Assembly (NCBI GenBank): GCA_963662155.1
Contig: OY759263.1
Location: forward strand, 37,305,391 to 37,369,390
DNA: 64,000 nt
From: Lamellibrachia columna
Taxonomy: Eukaryota > Annelida > Polychaeta > Sabellida > Siboglinidae
Direction: 5' to 3'
The notes beneath the pieces are model-generated. The model saw only the letters and a program-made list of their open reading frames with translations. It was not told the DNA's origin and ran no database searches. A program made the position numbers and the translations under genes. The number at the start of each line of letters is the position of its first letter. The first letter of the stretch is position 1. This document shows, in pieces, positions 46,531 through 57,399 of the stretch.

Positions 46531-47215
46531 GTGGTCGCGATGGTTGACTCATCTCGGGTGGTCGCGATGGTTGACTCATCTCGGGTGGTCGCGATGGCTG
46601 ACTCATCTCGGGTGGTCGCGATGGCTGACTCATCTCGGGTGATCGCGATGGTTGACTCATCTCGGGTGGTCGCGATGGTTGACTCATCTCGGGTGGTCGC
46701 GATGGTTGACTCATCTCGGGTGGTCGCGATGGCTGACTCATCTAGGGTGGTCGCGATGGCTGACTCATCTCGGGTGGTCGCGATGGTTGATTCATCTCGG
46801 GTGGTCGCGATGGTTGACTCATCTCGGGTGGTCGCGATGGTTGACTCATCTCGGGTGATCGCGATGGTTGACTCATCTCAGGTGGTCGCGATGGTTGACT
46901 CATCTCGGGTGGTCGCGATAGTTGACTCATCTCGGATGGTCGCGATGGTTGACTCATCTCGGGTGGTCGCGATGGTTGACTAATCTCGGGTGGTCGCGAT
47001 GGTTGACTCATCTCAGGTGGTCGCGATGGTTGACTCATCTCGGGTGGTCGCGATGGTTGACTCATCTCGGGTGGTCTCGATGGTTGACTCATCTCGGGTG
47101 GTCGCGATGGTTAACTCATCTCGGGTGGTCGCGATGGTTGACTCATCTCGGGTGGTCGCGATGGTTGACTCATCTCGGGTGGTCGCGATGGTTGACTCAT
47201 CTCGGGTGGTCGCGC
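46531..47215. repeat. 27-bp minisatellite encoding a (MSQPSRPPE)n tail of gypsy A
   Basis: About 25 copies of CTCATCTCGGGTGG plus TCGCGATGGTTGA on the plus strand. On the minus strand the unit reads MSQPSRPPE, in frame with the integrase C-terminus through RDIARPPE. Variants give PSRSPE and PLSRPP. Two TAA/TAG stops (near 47112 and 46743) now interrupt it. The final unit runs into RPHEIIN and a stop at about 46511. Confidence 0.9.
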
Positions 47216-47225
47216 GATATCTCTA

Positions 47226-48430
47226 GTTGCCGTGGACGCGTCATTGACATTGTTCGGAGCTGTCGCTTGCATTGTACGAAACAGTTCGCGTCGTGCCATT
47301 GGTAAGCCATAGTTGCGGTCTATGTACATCCGATTGCGACGGTATCGCGTTCCGTCATCAGTCTCTACTTGATATGATCTTGGTTCAAGCAGGTGTTTGC
47401 TGACAACTGCTCTTCTCCACTTGCCTTGCAGGTGTACCTTGCAGGTGTACCTTGCAGGTGTACCTTGCAGGTGTACCCTTACTTGATTTCCCGGCTTCAG
47501 GATTTATTTCTCCGGACCTGCCTTTTTGCCGTGGTAGAACTTGTGATCATTGATTTTCTTTTGTAGTGCCTGCTTGACCCTCGCCTGCTTGACCCTCGCC
47601 TGGTGGTAAGTATGCGGAAAGAGTGCTTTCTCAGGTCCACGAATCTTGCTTCTAAGAGTCCTACCTTGCAACAGTTGAGCTGGCGTTAACATTCCATTAG
47701 TTATTGGAGTGTTTCTGATTTCTTGAAGTCCCAAATAATACGATGTTCCTTCAGCACTCGACGTCTTGACCAGGTTCTTAGCGACTTGAACCATTCTCTC
47801 TGCTTGTCCATTTGCCCGTGCATATGTTGGACTTAATGTCCTGTGGACAATTCCCCAACTTTGCATAAACAACCTGAACTCCCAGCTGCCGAATTGAGGG
47901 TCATTATCCGATACCAGCTCCTCCGGTATTCCAAAATCTGCAAACTGTCTCTGGAGTGCCTCGATGACATCTGCGCTCTTCGTTGCTTTCAGTTCAGTGA
48001 TGTTGATCCATTTGCTGTAGTAATCGACACTCACCATATAGTCTTTTCCACCAACAGTGAACAGGTCAGCTGCTATCTTCTGTTGCGGAGAAGCTGGCAC
48101 TTCTTGAGGCATTAGTGGCTCATGTCGATTTGTTGATCTGCTCTCTTGACATATGTCGCATGTTTAAATCAGATCAGCTATTTGCTTCTGCATCCCCGGC
48201 CAGTACAGTGACGTCTTCGGCCTCTCTACCGTTTTGACAATGCCTTGATGTGCCGAGTGGAGATCTTTCAGAATGGTTGATCTCTTACATGCTGGTACAA
48301 TCAAGCGCTCGCTTTTGAAGAGCAGTCCGTCACATTCACTGATCTCAGTGCGGACGTCCCAGTATGGTTTGCTACTTGAAGTGCAGTGTTTCATCGCACT
48401 CGGCCATCCCTCCCTCACATGCACCAGGAG
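47226..48430 (-). pseudogene. Gypsy A integrase
   Basis: An HHCC-type zinc region (LHSAHQGIVKTVERPKTSLYW, CDICQESRS) is broken by one stop near 48164. The DDE core follows with AADLFTVGGKDYMVSVDYYS, DNDPQFGSWEFR and a Glu after ARANGQAERM, and then a C-terminal region ending SYQVETDDGTRYRRNRMY. A local 13-bp tandem repeat near 47420-47475 and a 15-bp duplication near 47570 alter the C-terminal part without changing frame. The frame continues into the proline-rich array at 46531-47215. Confidence 0.85.
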
Positions 48431-48433
48431 ATC

Positions 48434-49712
48434 TTACAACTGTGGGTCTTGCCGTGTTGCATCTTTGTATGTCTTCCTGGACTTTTCTGAATGGATTATG
48501 ACGGCACAAATGTCCTTCAATGGATCATCTTCTTCTTCTCGCTCGTCATGTCTGGATTGTCGTTCTAGCTGACATGTGCGACTCAGCGTATCTGCAATAT
48601 ACAGATCATTTCCTGGCTTGTAGACCAGCTTGACGTCATACCTCCTTAACTTCAGCATCATTCTTTGAATTCGTGGTGAAGCCGTGTCAATTTGCTTGTT
48701 GAAGACGCCGATCAATGGTTTGTGATCTCTCTCCACGGTCACTTCTCTGCCATAGATGTGGCTGTGAAATCTTTGACAACCAAACACTATAGCTTGCAAT
48801 TCTTTTTCGATTTGTGCATAATTGATCTGTGCCCCCGTAAGAGCTTCAGCAGCATACTCAACAGGACCTCCATCTTGGAGCAACGCTGCTCCCAGGCTGG
48901 TGCTACTAGCATCAACTGTCAGTGTGATGTCTTTTCCTGGGTCAAACAAATTGAGTACTGGTGTCTGAGTCACTAGTTCCTTGACTTTTCTGAAAGCTTC
49001 TTGTTGTGGTTCTTCCCAGAAGAACTGTTCTTTCTTAGCACTTCTCTCAGTGGTTTTGTCTCTTCGGAAAGTCTTGGACAAAACTTGCTCAAGTATGTCT
49101 CAAATCCGATGAACCGTTGTACATCCTCCTTTGTTTGTGGCGTCGTCATTTCTACAACGGATTGGACCCGATCCTGACTAGGTGCCAGTCCTTTGCTCAG
49201 TTCATGACCACTGAACTTTACTGTCGGCTGTGAGATTTTGCTTTTGTCCTTATTGAGTGTAAGTTTTTCTTCCCTGCATTTCTGAAGAACTTTTCTAAGT
49301 CTTTCATCACGTTCTGCCTGATCTCTTCCCCAGACCAGAATATCATCGATGTAGCATTCAACCCCTTCAATGCTATCAAACATCTGACTGATCGCTTTTT
49401 GCATCACTTCAAGTGCAGACTTCACTCCAAATGGCAACCTAAGGTACCTGTACCTGCCATATGCAGTAATGAATGTCGTGTAATAGCTGCTTTGTTCTTC
49501 AAGCTCAATCTGGTGAAACCCTGCAGTTGCATCAAGTGTCGAGTACACTTTTGCTCCACTGATTCTCGCAAATATGTCTGACGCTACTGGCAGCGCATAA
49601 TGCTCTCTCATGATTGCTTCGTTTGATTACTTCGTTTTCGGATCCAGGCAAATTCTGAGTTGCTTGTTAGGTTTCAGTACGTTGACAATAGGATTCACCC
49701 ATTCAGTCGGTT
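48434..49712 (-). pseudogene. Gypsy A reverse transcriptase and RNase H
   Basis: RT motifs are STLDATAGFHQIELEEQS, RYLRLPFGVKSALEVMQK and the catalytic YIDD (about 49337-49354). FIGFETYLSKFCPRLSEETK then leads to the RNase H start. A frameshift near 49060 separates RT from RNase H (DPGKDITLTVDASSTSLGAA, IEKELQAIVFGCQRF, LYIADTLSR). A TAA near 49627 interrupts just before the palm (upstream of REHYALPV). Expected activities are tRNA-primed cDNA synthesis and RNA removal, neither possible from this copy. Confidence 0.85.
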
Positions 49713-49713
49713 C

Positions 49714-50846
49714 TCAAACTTTCGCAATGATGTTTTCTGCTTCTAGGCGATCTAGTTCCTCCTTCAATTTCTCTCTGAGTGCGTGTGGAACTTGTCTCGG
49801 TGCACAAATTGTCGGCTGCGCTCCTTCCTTCAATCTGATGATGTGTTTCATGCTGAGTTTACCTGTGCCTTCAAACAAATCTGCGTATTCTTCTTTCAGT
49901 GTCTTTTCTTTTACTTCATCTGCTCTGACAACCAACCCCATCAGTTCACTTGACACCAGACCTAGAAGTGGCGACACATTTCCTTTCACAACTTGAAATG
50001 GGAGACAGTGTTTCTGCCCCCGATGTGTAACGTCAAGTTGATCCATCCCAACAACCTCAATGTGGTGTCCACTATAGGATGTTAGTTTGACACTGGATGG
50101 TTTTAGCTTGGTTGTTTCACCTTTCATCTGTCTATACATGTCCAGGGGAATCACATTGCATTGAGCCCCAGTGTCTACTTTGAAACGTGCATCTCTCTTA
50201 TTAGGCATCGTAAGTGCAATTTTCCAGACTTTTGAATCATTTTGCTTTAGTATGTTGATCCAATATGTCTTTGACGCTTCATTCATTTGTTTGCTATTGC
50301 AGACTTCGGAGAAATGGTTCCATTTCCCACACAAGTTACAGGCTTTGTCAGGACACATTCTAGGCTCATGGCTTGTTCCGCAGTATCGAAAGTTTTGAGA
50401 TGCATACTGGTGCCACGAAGACCGCGAGGGGGCGCCTCTAAGGCCACTCGGTTGTGGTCAGCTCTTCCCCTTGAGTAAACGTTAGCACCAGCCGACCTCT
50501 TACTGTCCTTATACTTCACATAATAGACCTCTGTTCTAGGTGCAACCTGATTGTCTTCTCTCTGCTGTGCTAGGATGAGTTCTTTAGTTCTCACTTTATT
50601 TGCTGCCGTAGCCAATGTGAGGTTTTCTTCCATTTGCAATCCACGTAACATATCTTTGTCCAAAATGCCACTGACAATTCTATCACGAATGTACGTGTCT
50701 TTATTTTGTCCATAATCACATCTTTCCGCCATAACATGCAGTGCTCTGACGTATGCTTCACTGGGCTCACCTTCAACTTGAAAACGCTGTCCAAATGTGC
50801 ATCTTTGATGTATTGTCTTCTTTTTTTGGCTGGATGTATGAATCAA
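49714..50846 (-). pseudogene. Gypsy A gag C-terminus and protease
   Basis: A capsid-like helical segment (AERCDYGQNKDTYIRDRIVS, then GILDKDMLRGLQ) leads to zinc-knuckle sequence (YCGTSHEPRMCP and CNLCGKWNHFSEVC). After a frame change near 50350 comes the retropepsin region with the DTGA active-site motif (coding 50161-50178 on the minus strand), and then the RT N-terminus (HIIRLKEGAQPTICAPRQVP). The first knuckle lacks its first Cys. The frame closes at a TGA near 49713 inside the RT N-terminus. Confidence 0.8.
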
Positions 50847-51050
50847 ATCCTTGTTCTTCTTTATAATAGAATCATAATATTATATTCATTTGGACATTTC
50901 CCCAGCCATTTATCTAGGGACAAAAAGTGCAAATTTAAAGTTAATGCGCGTTTTTATTTACAGTTTTTGTTATACGTATCTGTTGAACATATCCATTTTT
51001 TATTTGTTAACAAATGCATAAAAGGTTGGCATCGTTGTAGTACGGGCTGA

Positions 51051-51375
51051 TTATGAATTCCAACACTTTACAGCATAAACTGATAAGCATCGTGACTTAA
51101 TATTTGTATCAATCAAAACTCCAAAGAATTTGGTCTTACTGACCCTAGTAATTTGGCCATTGTGAATTTGTATATCCAGATCACAGTTTATTTTGTGGTT
51201 AACAAAGACCAAATAATTTGTTTTTGATACATTCAATGACAACTTGTTTACACTGAACCATATATACAGTTTATCAAGTTCACAGTTTGCCACACTTATA
51301 AGACTATGTACATCTGCATCAGAGTAAAAAATATTGGTGTCATCTGCAAATAGAAAAAATTTAAGGAATTATGAT
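51051..51375 (-). pseudogene. LINE reverse transcriptase fragment (FADD box)
   Basis: The minus strand encodes FFLFADDTNIFYSDADVHSL, then LYIWFSVNKLSLNVSKTNYL and ITRVSKTKFFGVLIDTNIKS, a continuous piece of non-LTR RT palm with the catalytic FADD. It is cut off at both ends. It lies between the two gypsy-type elements. Confidence 0.8.
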
Positions 51376-51539
51376 ACATTACATATATCATTAATATATG
51401 ATATATATATTAGTCATTATTCTACCATCTAGGCCGCTGTCGATGACGCTCAGACTTCCTAGGACCAGAAGACCTTAGTGTGTCAAGCGTGTTGACCGTA
51501 TGGTCCACAGTCTGATAATAGGATGAACTACAATGGCTT

Positions 51540-52620
51540 CTGGGAGTGTAGGCAAAGACGGTAACTCCGGTTGCTCAGGAGCTTCTGGGAGTGGAGGCAA
51601 AGACGGTAACTCCGGTTGCTCAGGAGCTTCTGGGAGTGGAGGCAAAGACGGTAATTCCGGTTGCTCAGGAGTTTCTGGGAGTGGAGGCAAAGACGGTAAC
51701 CCCGGTTGCTCAGGAGTTTCTGGGAGTGGAGGCAAAGATGGTAACTCCGGTTGCTTAGGAGCTTCTGGGAGTGGAGGCAAAGACGGTAACTCCGGTTGCT
51801 CAGGAGCTTCTGGGAGTGGAGGCAAAGACGGTAACTCCGGTTGCTCAGGAGTTTCTAGGAGTGGAGGCAAAGACGGTAACTCCGGTTGCTCAGGAGTTTA
51901 TGGGAGTGGAGGCAAAGACGGTAACTCCGGTTGCTCAGGAGCTTCTGGGAGTGGAGGCAAAGACGGTAACTCCGGTTGCTCAGGAGCTTCTGGGAGTGGA
52001 GGCAAAGACGGTAACTCCGGTTGCTCAGGAGCTTCTGGGAGTGGAGGCAAAGACGGTAACTCCGGTTGCTCAGGAGCTTCTGGGAGTGGAGGCAAAGACG
52101 GTAACTCCGGTTGCTCAGGAGCTTCTGGGAGTGGAGGCAAAGATGGTAACTCCGGTTGCTCAGGAGCTTCTGGGAGTGTAGGCAAAGACGGTAAATCCGG
52201 TTGCTCAGGAGCTTCTGGGAGTGGAGGCAAAGACGATAACTCCTGTTGCTCAGGAGCTTCTGGGAGTGGAAGCAAAGATGGTAACTCCGGTTGCTCAGGA
52301 GCTTCTGGGAGTGGCGGCAAAGATGGTAAATCCGGTTGCTCAGGAGTTTCTGGGAGTGGAGACAAAGACGGTAACTCCGGTTGCTCAGGAGCTTCTGGGA
52401 GTGGAGGCAAAGATGGTAAATCCGGTTGCTCAGGAGCTTCTGGGAGTGGAGGCAAAGATGGTAACTCGGGTTGCTCAGGAGCTTCTGGGAGTGGAGGCAA
52501 AGACGGTAACTCCGGTTACTCAGGAGCTTCTGGGAGTGGAGGCAAAGATGGTAACTCCGGTTGCTCAGGAGCTTCTGGGAGTGGAGGCAAAGACGGTAAC
52601 TCCGGTTGCTCAGGAGCTGC
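51540..52620. repeat. 45-bp minisatellite encoding a (PLPEAPEQPELPSLP)n tail of gypsy B
   Basis: About 24 copies of GGTTGCTCAGGAGCTTCTGG plus GAGTGGAGGCAAAGACGGTA and ACTCC on the plus strand. On the minus strand the unit is EQPELPSLPPLPEAP, in frame with the Ser/Asp-rich SHSSSDSESESSRPVSPVQD linker that follows the integrase. Two TAA stops (about 52514 and 51899) now interrupt it. The tail ends in unique sequence and a stop at 51475. The plus-strand Gly/Ser-rich frame of 365 codons is its shadow. Confidence 0.9.
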
Positions 52621-52639
52621 TGCATCCTGAACGGGGCTG

Positions 52640-53960
52640 ACTGGTCTTGACGACTCTGACTCCGAGTCAGATGATGAATGAGAGCGCTCGCCTTGGCCAC
52701 GGACGGGGGCTGGGCGAGTAGCGCGGGTGTTACTTGGTAACAATCGGATATTCGAACATCATGAGTCTTGCTGCGGAACTGCGACTTCGTAAACTTCCTA
52801 AGTTGGCACCACCCCTCACCGTTGGGCAGTTGTGTGACAATGTACCTATCACGTGTTCTACACTTGTCCGTGAGGTCGCCAACGGACATACTGTTGGCAG
52901 GCGGTAGGCCGTGCCCGTGCGCTTTTGACTTGGCACTGTGTACATTATTATATGCTCTGCTCGAGTTTTGGTTTAGAATCAGCTGCCTATCCGTGAGCAG
53001 TAATTTGGTCTCTCTGTGTCCAAACCTCACGGGCTGATAAACCACATTTGCGAATACGAGAGTTCAAGTTCCTTGTGGAAAGCGCGAGAATAACCTTCGA
53101 TATGGGACCACCCTCTGGAGAAAGCTGCAAGAGCTCAATACCTAACTCTTTGATGACATGTTCGGCTACAGGGTTTTGGTTGACGTTTTTAATTTGCCCA
53201 ATATCCTGCTGGATGACATGTTTTGCTAAGGCTTGGTCGTTGACCAGTGCAACAAATTCTGGAGCCGGATCGATGCGGACTGTGATCGAATTGTTGCCAA
53301 GTAATCACAAATCAGCACACATGGAGAGAAGGGCGTTGCGAAGCTGATCGTGTCGCTCACCATCAATGAGTGTACGAAGACACAGTCTCGCGAAGAACGG
53401 TGATATACTGGCGATAGCGGCGTACAACATCTGCAGCGAAGGATGAACCAACTACAGTAGGAGCTTGTATGTATGACTGTGGGTACAAGTACGTCGGAAT
53501 AGATTTAACGATTTAACTTCTTGGCAATGGTGACACGCAGATGAAACAGCTTCTGAAGCCTTTTCGATGCTAGGGCGAAAACGTATCTGAAGATACGCTT
53601 GAGTTGGATCCTCGACGTGTGGCAAAACCTGACGTGTAGTGCGGTTAAGAGGCCATCGGTGACAGGACAGGGGACAACGATGCGCTCGCGTGATGGTTAG
53701 AAAGGCTGACTATCTCTGACAACCAAGACGTCGTCACTGGCTACGATGACAGTCTTTAGATATCTCTTGACATCGCCCACTTTTGTCATCTTCTTGGAAG
53801 GGCGTGTCCCTTGAGTCAAGTGAGCATGAGTGCGCCTGAGGTTGGGGCATTCGAGCTGAGTGGCGTGCCAGGCAACACGGCCCATGAACGGCATTTTGAC
53901 AGAACCATCGATAACATCGCTCATGAAAACACTCGGCACAACCGAGTCCTCCATCTCTTC
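52640..53960 (-). pseudogene. Gypsy B integrase
   Basis: Pieces in order: AWHATQLECPNLRRTHAHLT then a KVGDVKRYLK region (54026-53697), a frameshifted zinc/core region, and NNSITVRIDPAPEFVALVN, QDIGQIKNVNQNPVAEHV and SPEGGPISKVILALSTRNLN (53290-53050). The C-terminal domain reads SVGDLTDKCRTRDRYIVTQL and CQLRKFTKSQFRSKTHDVRI (52900-52770). DQAYKKRM and similar blocks precede it. Multiple frame changes occur. The frame then enters the proline-rich array. Confidence 0.75.
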
Positions 53961-55671
53961 AATGAACTTGCAACTCACAGGGGTTGCGGCTCCCAAAGTT
54001 TGATGGTAAGTTAGCAACAGCGTCAATGTGTCTGACGTGAATACGGTAGCGGCTTACGGTTGAGAGAAATGTGGTGATTCTTGAACTGGACGAAAACTCA
54101 TCAGGCATACGCTTCTTGTATGCCTGGTCACATGGGCGATTGTCTGTTAGAACCTCTGTAGCGTGTGAGAACTGTATGATGAATGGTGCGAAGTGTTTTA
54201 TCGCAGCACCTAAGCTCAATGCTTAAATTCACAAGGTAGCCATGTGATCTGATGCTTGCGTAGCTTTGCGTTGAAGAAACCTGCCAGTAACAGTTTGTCG
54301 CTTCTGCTAACGTACAATATCGCTGCAATCCATATGTTCTTTACAGATCCATCTATAACAATCCATAGAACGTCGCTGGGCTGAGGTATTAGTGCTGACT
54401 GTGCTTTCTTGAAGGCACCCAAGAGCTCATCAGACCAAACGACACTCGTTCGACGCTCTGCCGGCAACCGCTTGGACAAGTGGATCCAGTCGATCGGCGT
54501 AGCCTTGTAGAACACGGCTGAGGACCTTGTAGAACACGGCTGAGGACCTTGTAGAACACGGCTGAGGACCTTGTAGAACACGGCTGAGGACCTTGTAGAA
54601 CACGGCTGAGGACCTTGTAGAACACGGCTGAGGACCTTGTAGAACACGGCTGAGGACCTTGTAGAACACGACTGAGGACCTTGTAGAACACGGCTGAGGA
54701 CCTTGTAGAACACGGCTGAGGACCTTGTAGAACACGGCTGAGGACCTTGTAGAACACGGCTGAGGACCTTGTAGAACACGGCTGAGGACCTTGTAGAACA
54801 CGGCTGAGGACCTTGTACGCACTCACAAAGGAGCGTAGACCTTGGACGGTGATTGGGGGTTCGACAGCACATAAAGTGGCAATCTTGTGTGGGCGGCCTG
54901 TAGAGTACCATTGCACCATATCCACCCTAAGATGACGGCAGACCTGGGGCAGATAATAGTCTTTGGGGCTGAGATACCCAGGCTGTTGTATCTCAGTGCA
55001 GCTAGTATTTGATTCCAGTTGTAGAGAACCTCATTGGGGGTATTGCCGCCAATGTAGAGATCGTCAGCGATTTTGGTTACACACCGTTCTTGTATCAGGT
55101 CTCACAGAACTCTGGACATCAGCTCTTCTAGGTGTGTCCCTGAACCAGGCATGCCTATTGCCGATCTGGTGTACACTCGAACCCCCTTGAATGGAGTAGC
55201 GACACTGCAGTACTTCATTGGGTCATGAGCAAGTGGTATTTGATAAAATGCTTTTACGAGATCAGTGACAATGATGTAATTCCACATTGCTATCTGACGG
55301 CCACTGTCGACACATGGCATCAACGATGGTTGAGGCTTGCTGTACCGAGCGACAGTACCAAAGGAAGTGACGAGTCTACTGCCGCCATGAGGTTTCCTTA
55401 CAAAAAATGACGGGTTGAGGTATTCTACCCTGACATTGACCTGCTCAGGTTTAGCGATGACACCGACAAATTCAAGCTCATCAAATTTGTCTTGAAGCTC
55501 ATTTAGAGTGCTTCTGTTGTACTGAGGGAGTCTTCCCTTTCGTTGTGGGGGCAAAGTGTTGTACTGATGGAGTCTTCCCTTTCGTTGTGGGGACAAAGTT
55601 GGGCCCATATCAACGAAGGCTTGAGTCGTCCCGCTAGCTCCCTTATTCAAGGATAGCTGCGAATTGAACAA
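53960..55671 (-). pseudogene. Gypsy B reverse transcriptase and RNase H with an internal 22-bp array
   Basis: RT blocks are [57 protein letters not shown], a stop near 55102, then TKIADDLYIGGNTPNEVLYN with the catalytic ADD near 55065. Next is GLRSFVSAYKVLSRVLQG, where a 22-bp tandem array (54503-54823) begins. RNase H follows (SDVLWIVIDGSVKN, AKLRKHQITWLPCE, VLTDNRPCDQAYKKRM, TTFLSTVSRYRIHVRHID). A frameshift splits RNase H near 54216. The copy cannot be active. Confidence 0.8.
54503..54823. repeat. 22-bp array inside the gypsy B RT/RNase H junction
   Basis: About 14 copies of CCTTGTAGAACACGGCTGAGGA, nearly identical. On the minus strand the unit derives from the codons of AYKVLSRVL. Because 22 is not a multiple of three, successive units read KVLSRVLQGPQPCSTRSSAVFY in rotation. 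All three frames stay open. Confidence 0.95.
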
Positions 55672-55717
55672 GTCATCGAAGTCTCAGTTTAGTGCCTTGA
55701 ACTTGTCCGACATCTCC

Positions 55718-56558
55718 TTAGTCAAACAAACGAGTCGGAGTCATTGGAAACCCCAGTGGAGTACAATGCTGCACTGTTGTTGTCCGAGCTGAGTGATTTA
55801 CAAGTTGAGCGGAAGTCAGATACTCGCCACCGCAAACCAATACAGGGACACCGGTATCATTAGGGACACGCAGAACCCCATCGACGGAGAGGATTTCTTG
55901 GGAGAAATCCATGCCCGCTCTGGCTTACTCCACATGTTGGAACGACTGTCCATCCGACTTTCGAGAGCCCACACTGTATCGGACTTGACGTCGCTGACGA
56001 TGTTGGTTTGATGGGTAGATGTTACAAACGAGCTGTGGGTGCACGTATCATGTTGGTCGTATCAAGGGTCAATGCCATAGGATGATGTTGGTAGAATGTG
56101 TACAGCACAGGTGACTGTACTACATTGACTCGGCGTAAGGAGAGACCACACTCTACGAGACGTGAGGAGAGACCACACTCTACGAGACGTGAGGAGAGAC
56201 CACACTCTACGAGACGTGAGGAGAGACCACAGTCTACGAGACATGCTGAGTGGTTACTAATGACGTTCTCTAGTTCGTCATCGTCACATAGGTCGACCTC
56301 GCTTTCATCACATGCATCGTTGGTCACGGGTCTTAACAAGCCCAAGGCTTTCTTGTCATTATCAGGCAAGTAGCGGCATTCAATCGGGTTGTGAATGTTG
56401 GACGTCCGTCCTGCGGTTTTGCACAAAATACACGACTTGTGAGAGAATGTCTGTCGCCTATTAGACGAGACAGATTTTGCGGTTGTAGCCGAAGCCACCC
56501 CCAATAACACGCATAGCCCGAGTGTCGTCAATGGCGCGTAGCTCTTTTTCTTCCCCAC
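55718..56558 (-). pseudogene. Gypsy B gag zinc region and protease
   Basis: Starts MGKKKSYAPLTTLG (56558), then a zinc-knuckle-like SCILCKTAGRTSNIHNPIEC, an acidic stretch and three to four repeats of RLVECGLSS encoded by a 27-bp array (56140-56245). The protease active site reads LDTTNMIRA: the family has DTG plus about three residues before a NMIRA-type block, so the catalytic loop is partly deleted. Later pieces are AGMDFSQEILSVDGVLRVPN and GVPVLVCGGEYLTSAQ. Confidence 0.65.
56140..56245. repeat. 27-bp array in gypsy B gag/protease region
   Basis: About four copies of GGAGAGACCACACTCTACG plus AGACGTGA; on the minus strand this is the repeated nonapeptide RLVECGLSS. The unit length keeps the frame. 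Confidence 0.9.
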
Positions 56559-57399
56559 GAGACGTCGTCTCTCGTGCGTATAAACACACTAGTTATTTGG
56601 ATAAATAAAGTTAACGGGTAACATATAGAGCCGCCTGTGTATCGGCGACTCTTTTGGACGTAGGCAAAATGCTGCCACTACGCCAATTGATACCCGTGGT
56701 TTAATGAAATAGTTTAATGCAGAACTGTGCGATACAAACCAGCCGATATGAACGGCAAAGCCCGGATGATGCTTGGGCATAGACCACAATATAACAGAAT
56801 ACTGGCGCAGTTGCCAGTCAACTTTTCAAGAGAGCTTGGTTCAGTAATTGGAAGAAAATGAAGAATATTAAGATGCAATATAATAAACAACTAGGATTTA
56901 TTTCCGACAACAGTAGGGGAGACCGGGGCACCATGTACTTACTTGTTTTCAAATTCCTCCTATGCCAAAAATATACGAGATATAATAAATTTGAAAAAAA
57001 TTATATGCAAAGCTCCACCATAATCTGTATAGTTGGTTAATATATCATTTCCAAAAAAATTTACAAGAAACTAAAATAAAATATTTTTCCATTAAAAAAT
57101 TAGCATAGTGCCCCACTAATGGGGTACAACGCTCATGTACGTGGGGCACCATGCTCACATACGTAACTAAGTGTTATTAGATAATGTGGGGACTAACTGT
57201 TTGATATACCAAACTATTAATTCTAGTTATCATTGCATAATTTGTGTAATTTTGTTAAATTTTACAAGTTGAAGTCTCTAGTATCACGCAAATAATCACA
57301 ACGTTGTCTTTCAAACACTTTAATTGATAACCGGCCATGCCTCGTATATATTCCGTAGGCCATATGCCCTACTCCGTAGGCACATTCGCAGAATGGTGC

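Larger units (their letters stand above)
46505..50850 (-). mobile_element. Ty3/gypsy-type retroelement A, decayed, no LTRs found
   Basis: The minus strand shows gag zinc knuckles, aspartic protease, reverse transcriptase, RNase H and integrase in the Ty3/gypsy order, followed by a proline-rich minisatellite tail. In-frame stops (near 49713 and 49627), a frameshift near 49060, a stop between the integrase zinc region and core, and stops in the tail array make it non-functional. No long terminal repeats or primer-binding site were recognised by eye. Confidence 0.85.
51475..56560 (-). mobile_element. Gypsy-type retroelement B, decayed, no LTRs found
   Basis: The minus strand shows a zinc-knuckle/protease region, RT (catalytic ADDLYIGG), RNase H, an integrase with its C-terminal domain, and a proline-rich tail, in gypsy order but a different lineage from element A. 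Frameshifts and stops occur between almost all domains. Four tandem arrays have expanded inside its coding part (56140, 55500, 54500, 51540). No LTRs were recognised. Confidence 0.8.

Noticed and set aside
45850..51050. Long terminal repeats of gypsy element A
   Set aside because: Only short shared words (for example ATTTACAGTTTTT) occur on both sides and in a different order, so no LTR pair can be claimed.
51533..52630. A 365-residue plus-strand Gly/Ser-rich frame
   Set aside because: Shadow of the 45-bp array; the minus strand reading is continuous with a gypsy integrase and is the meaningful one.
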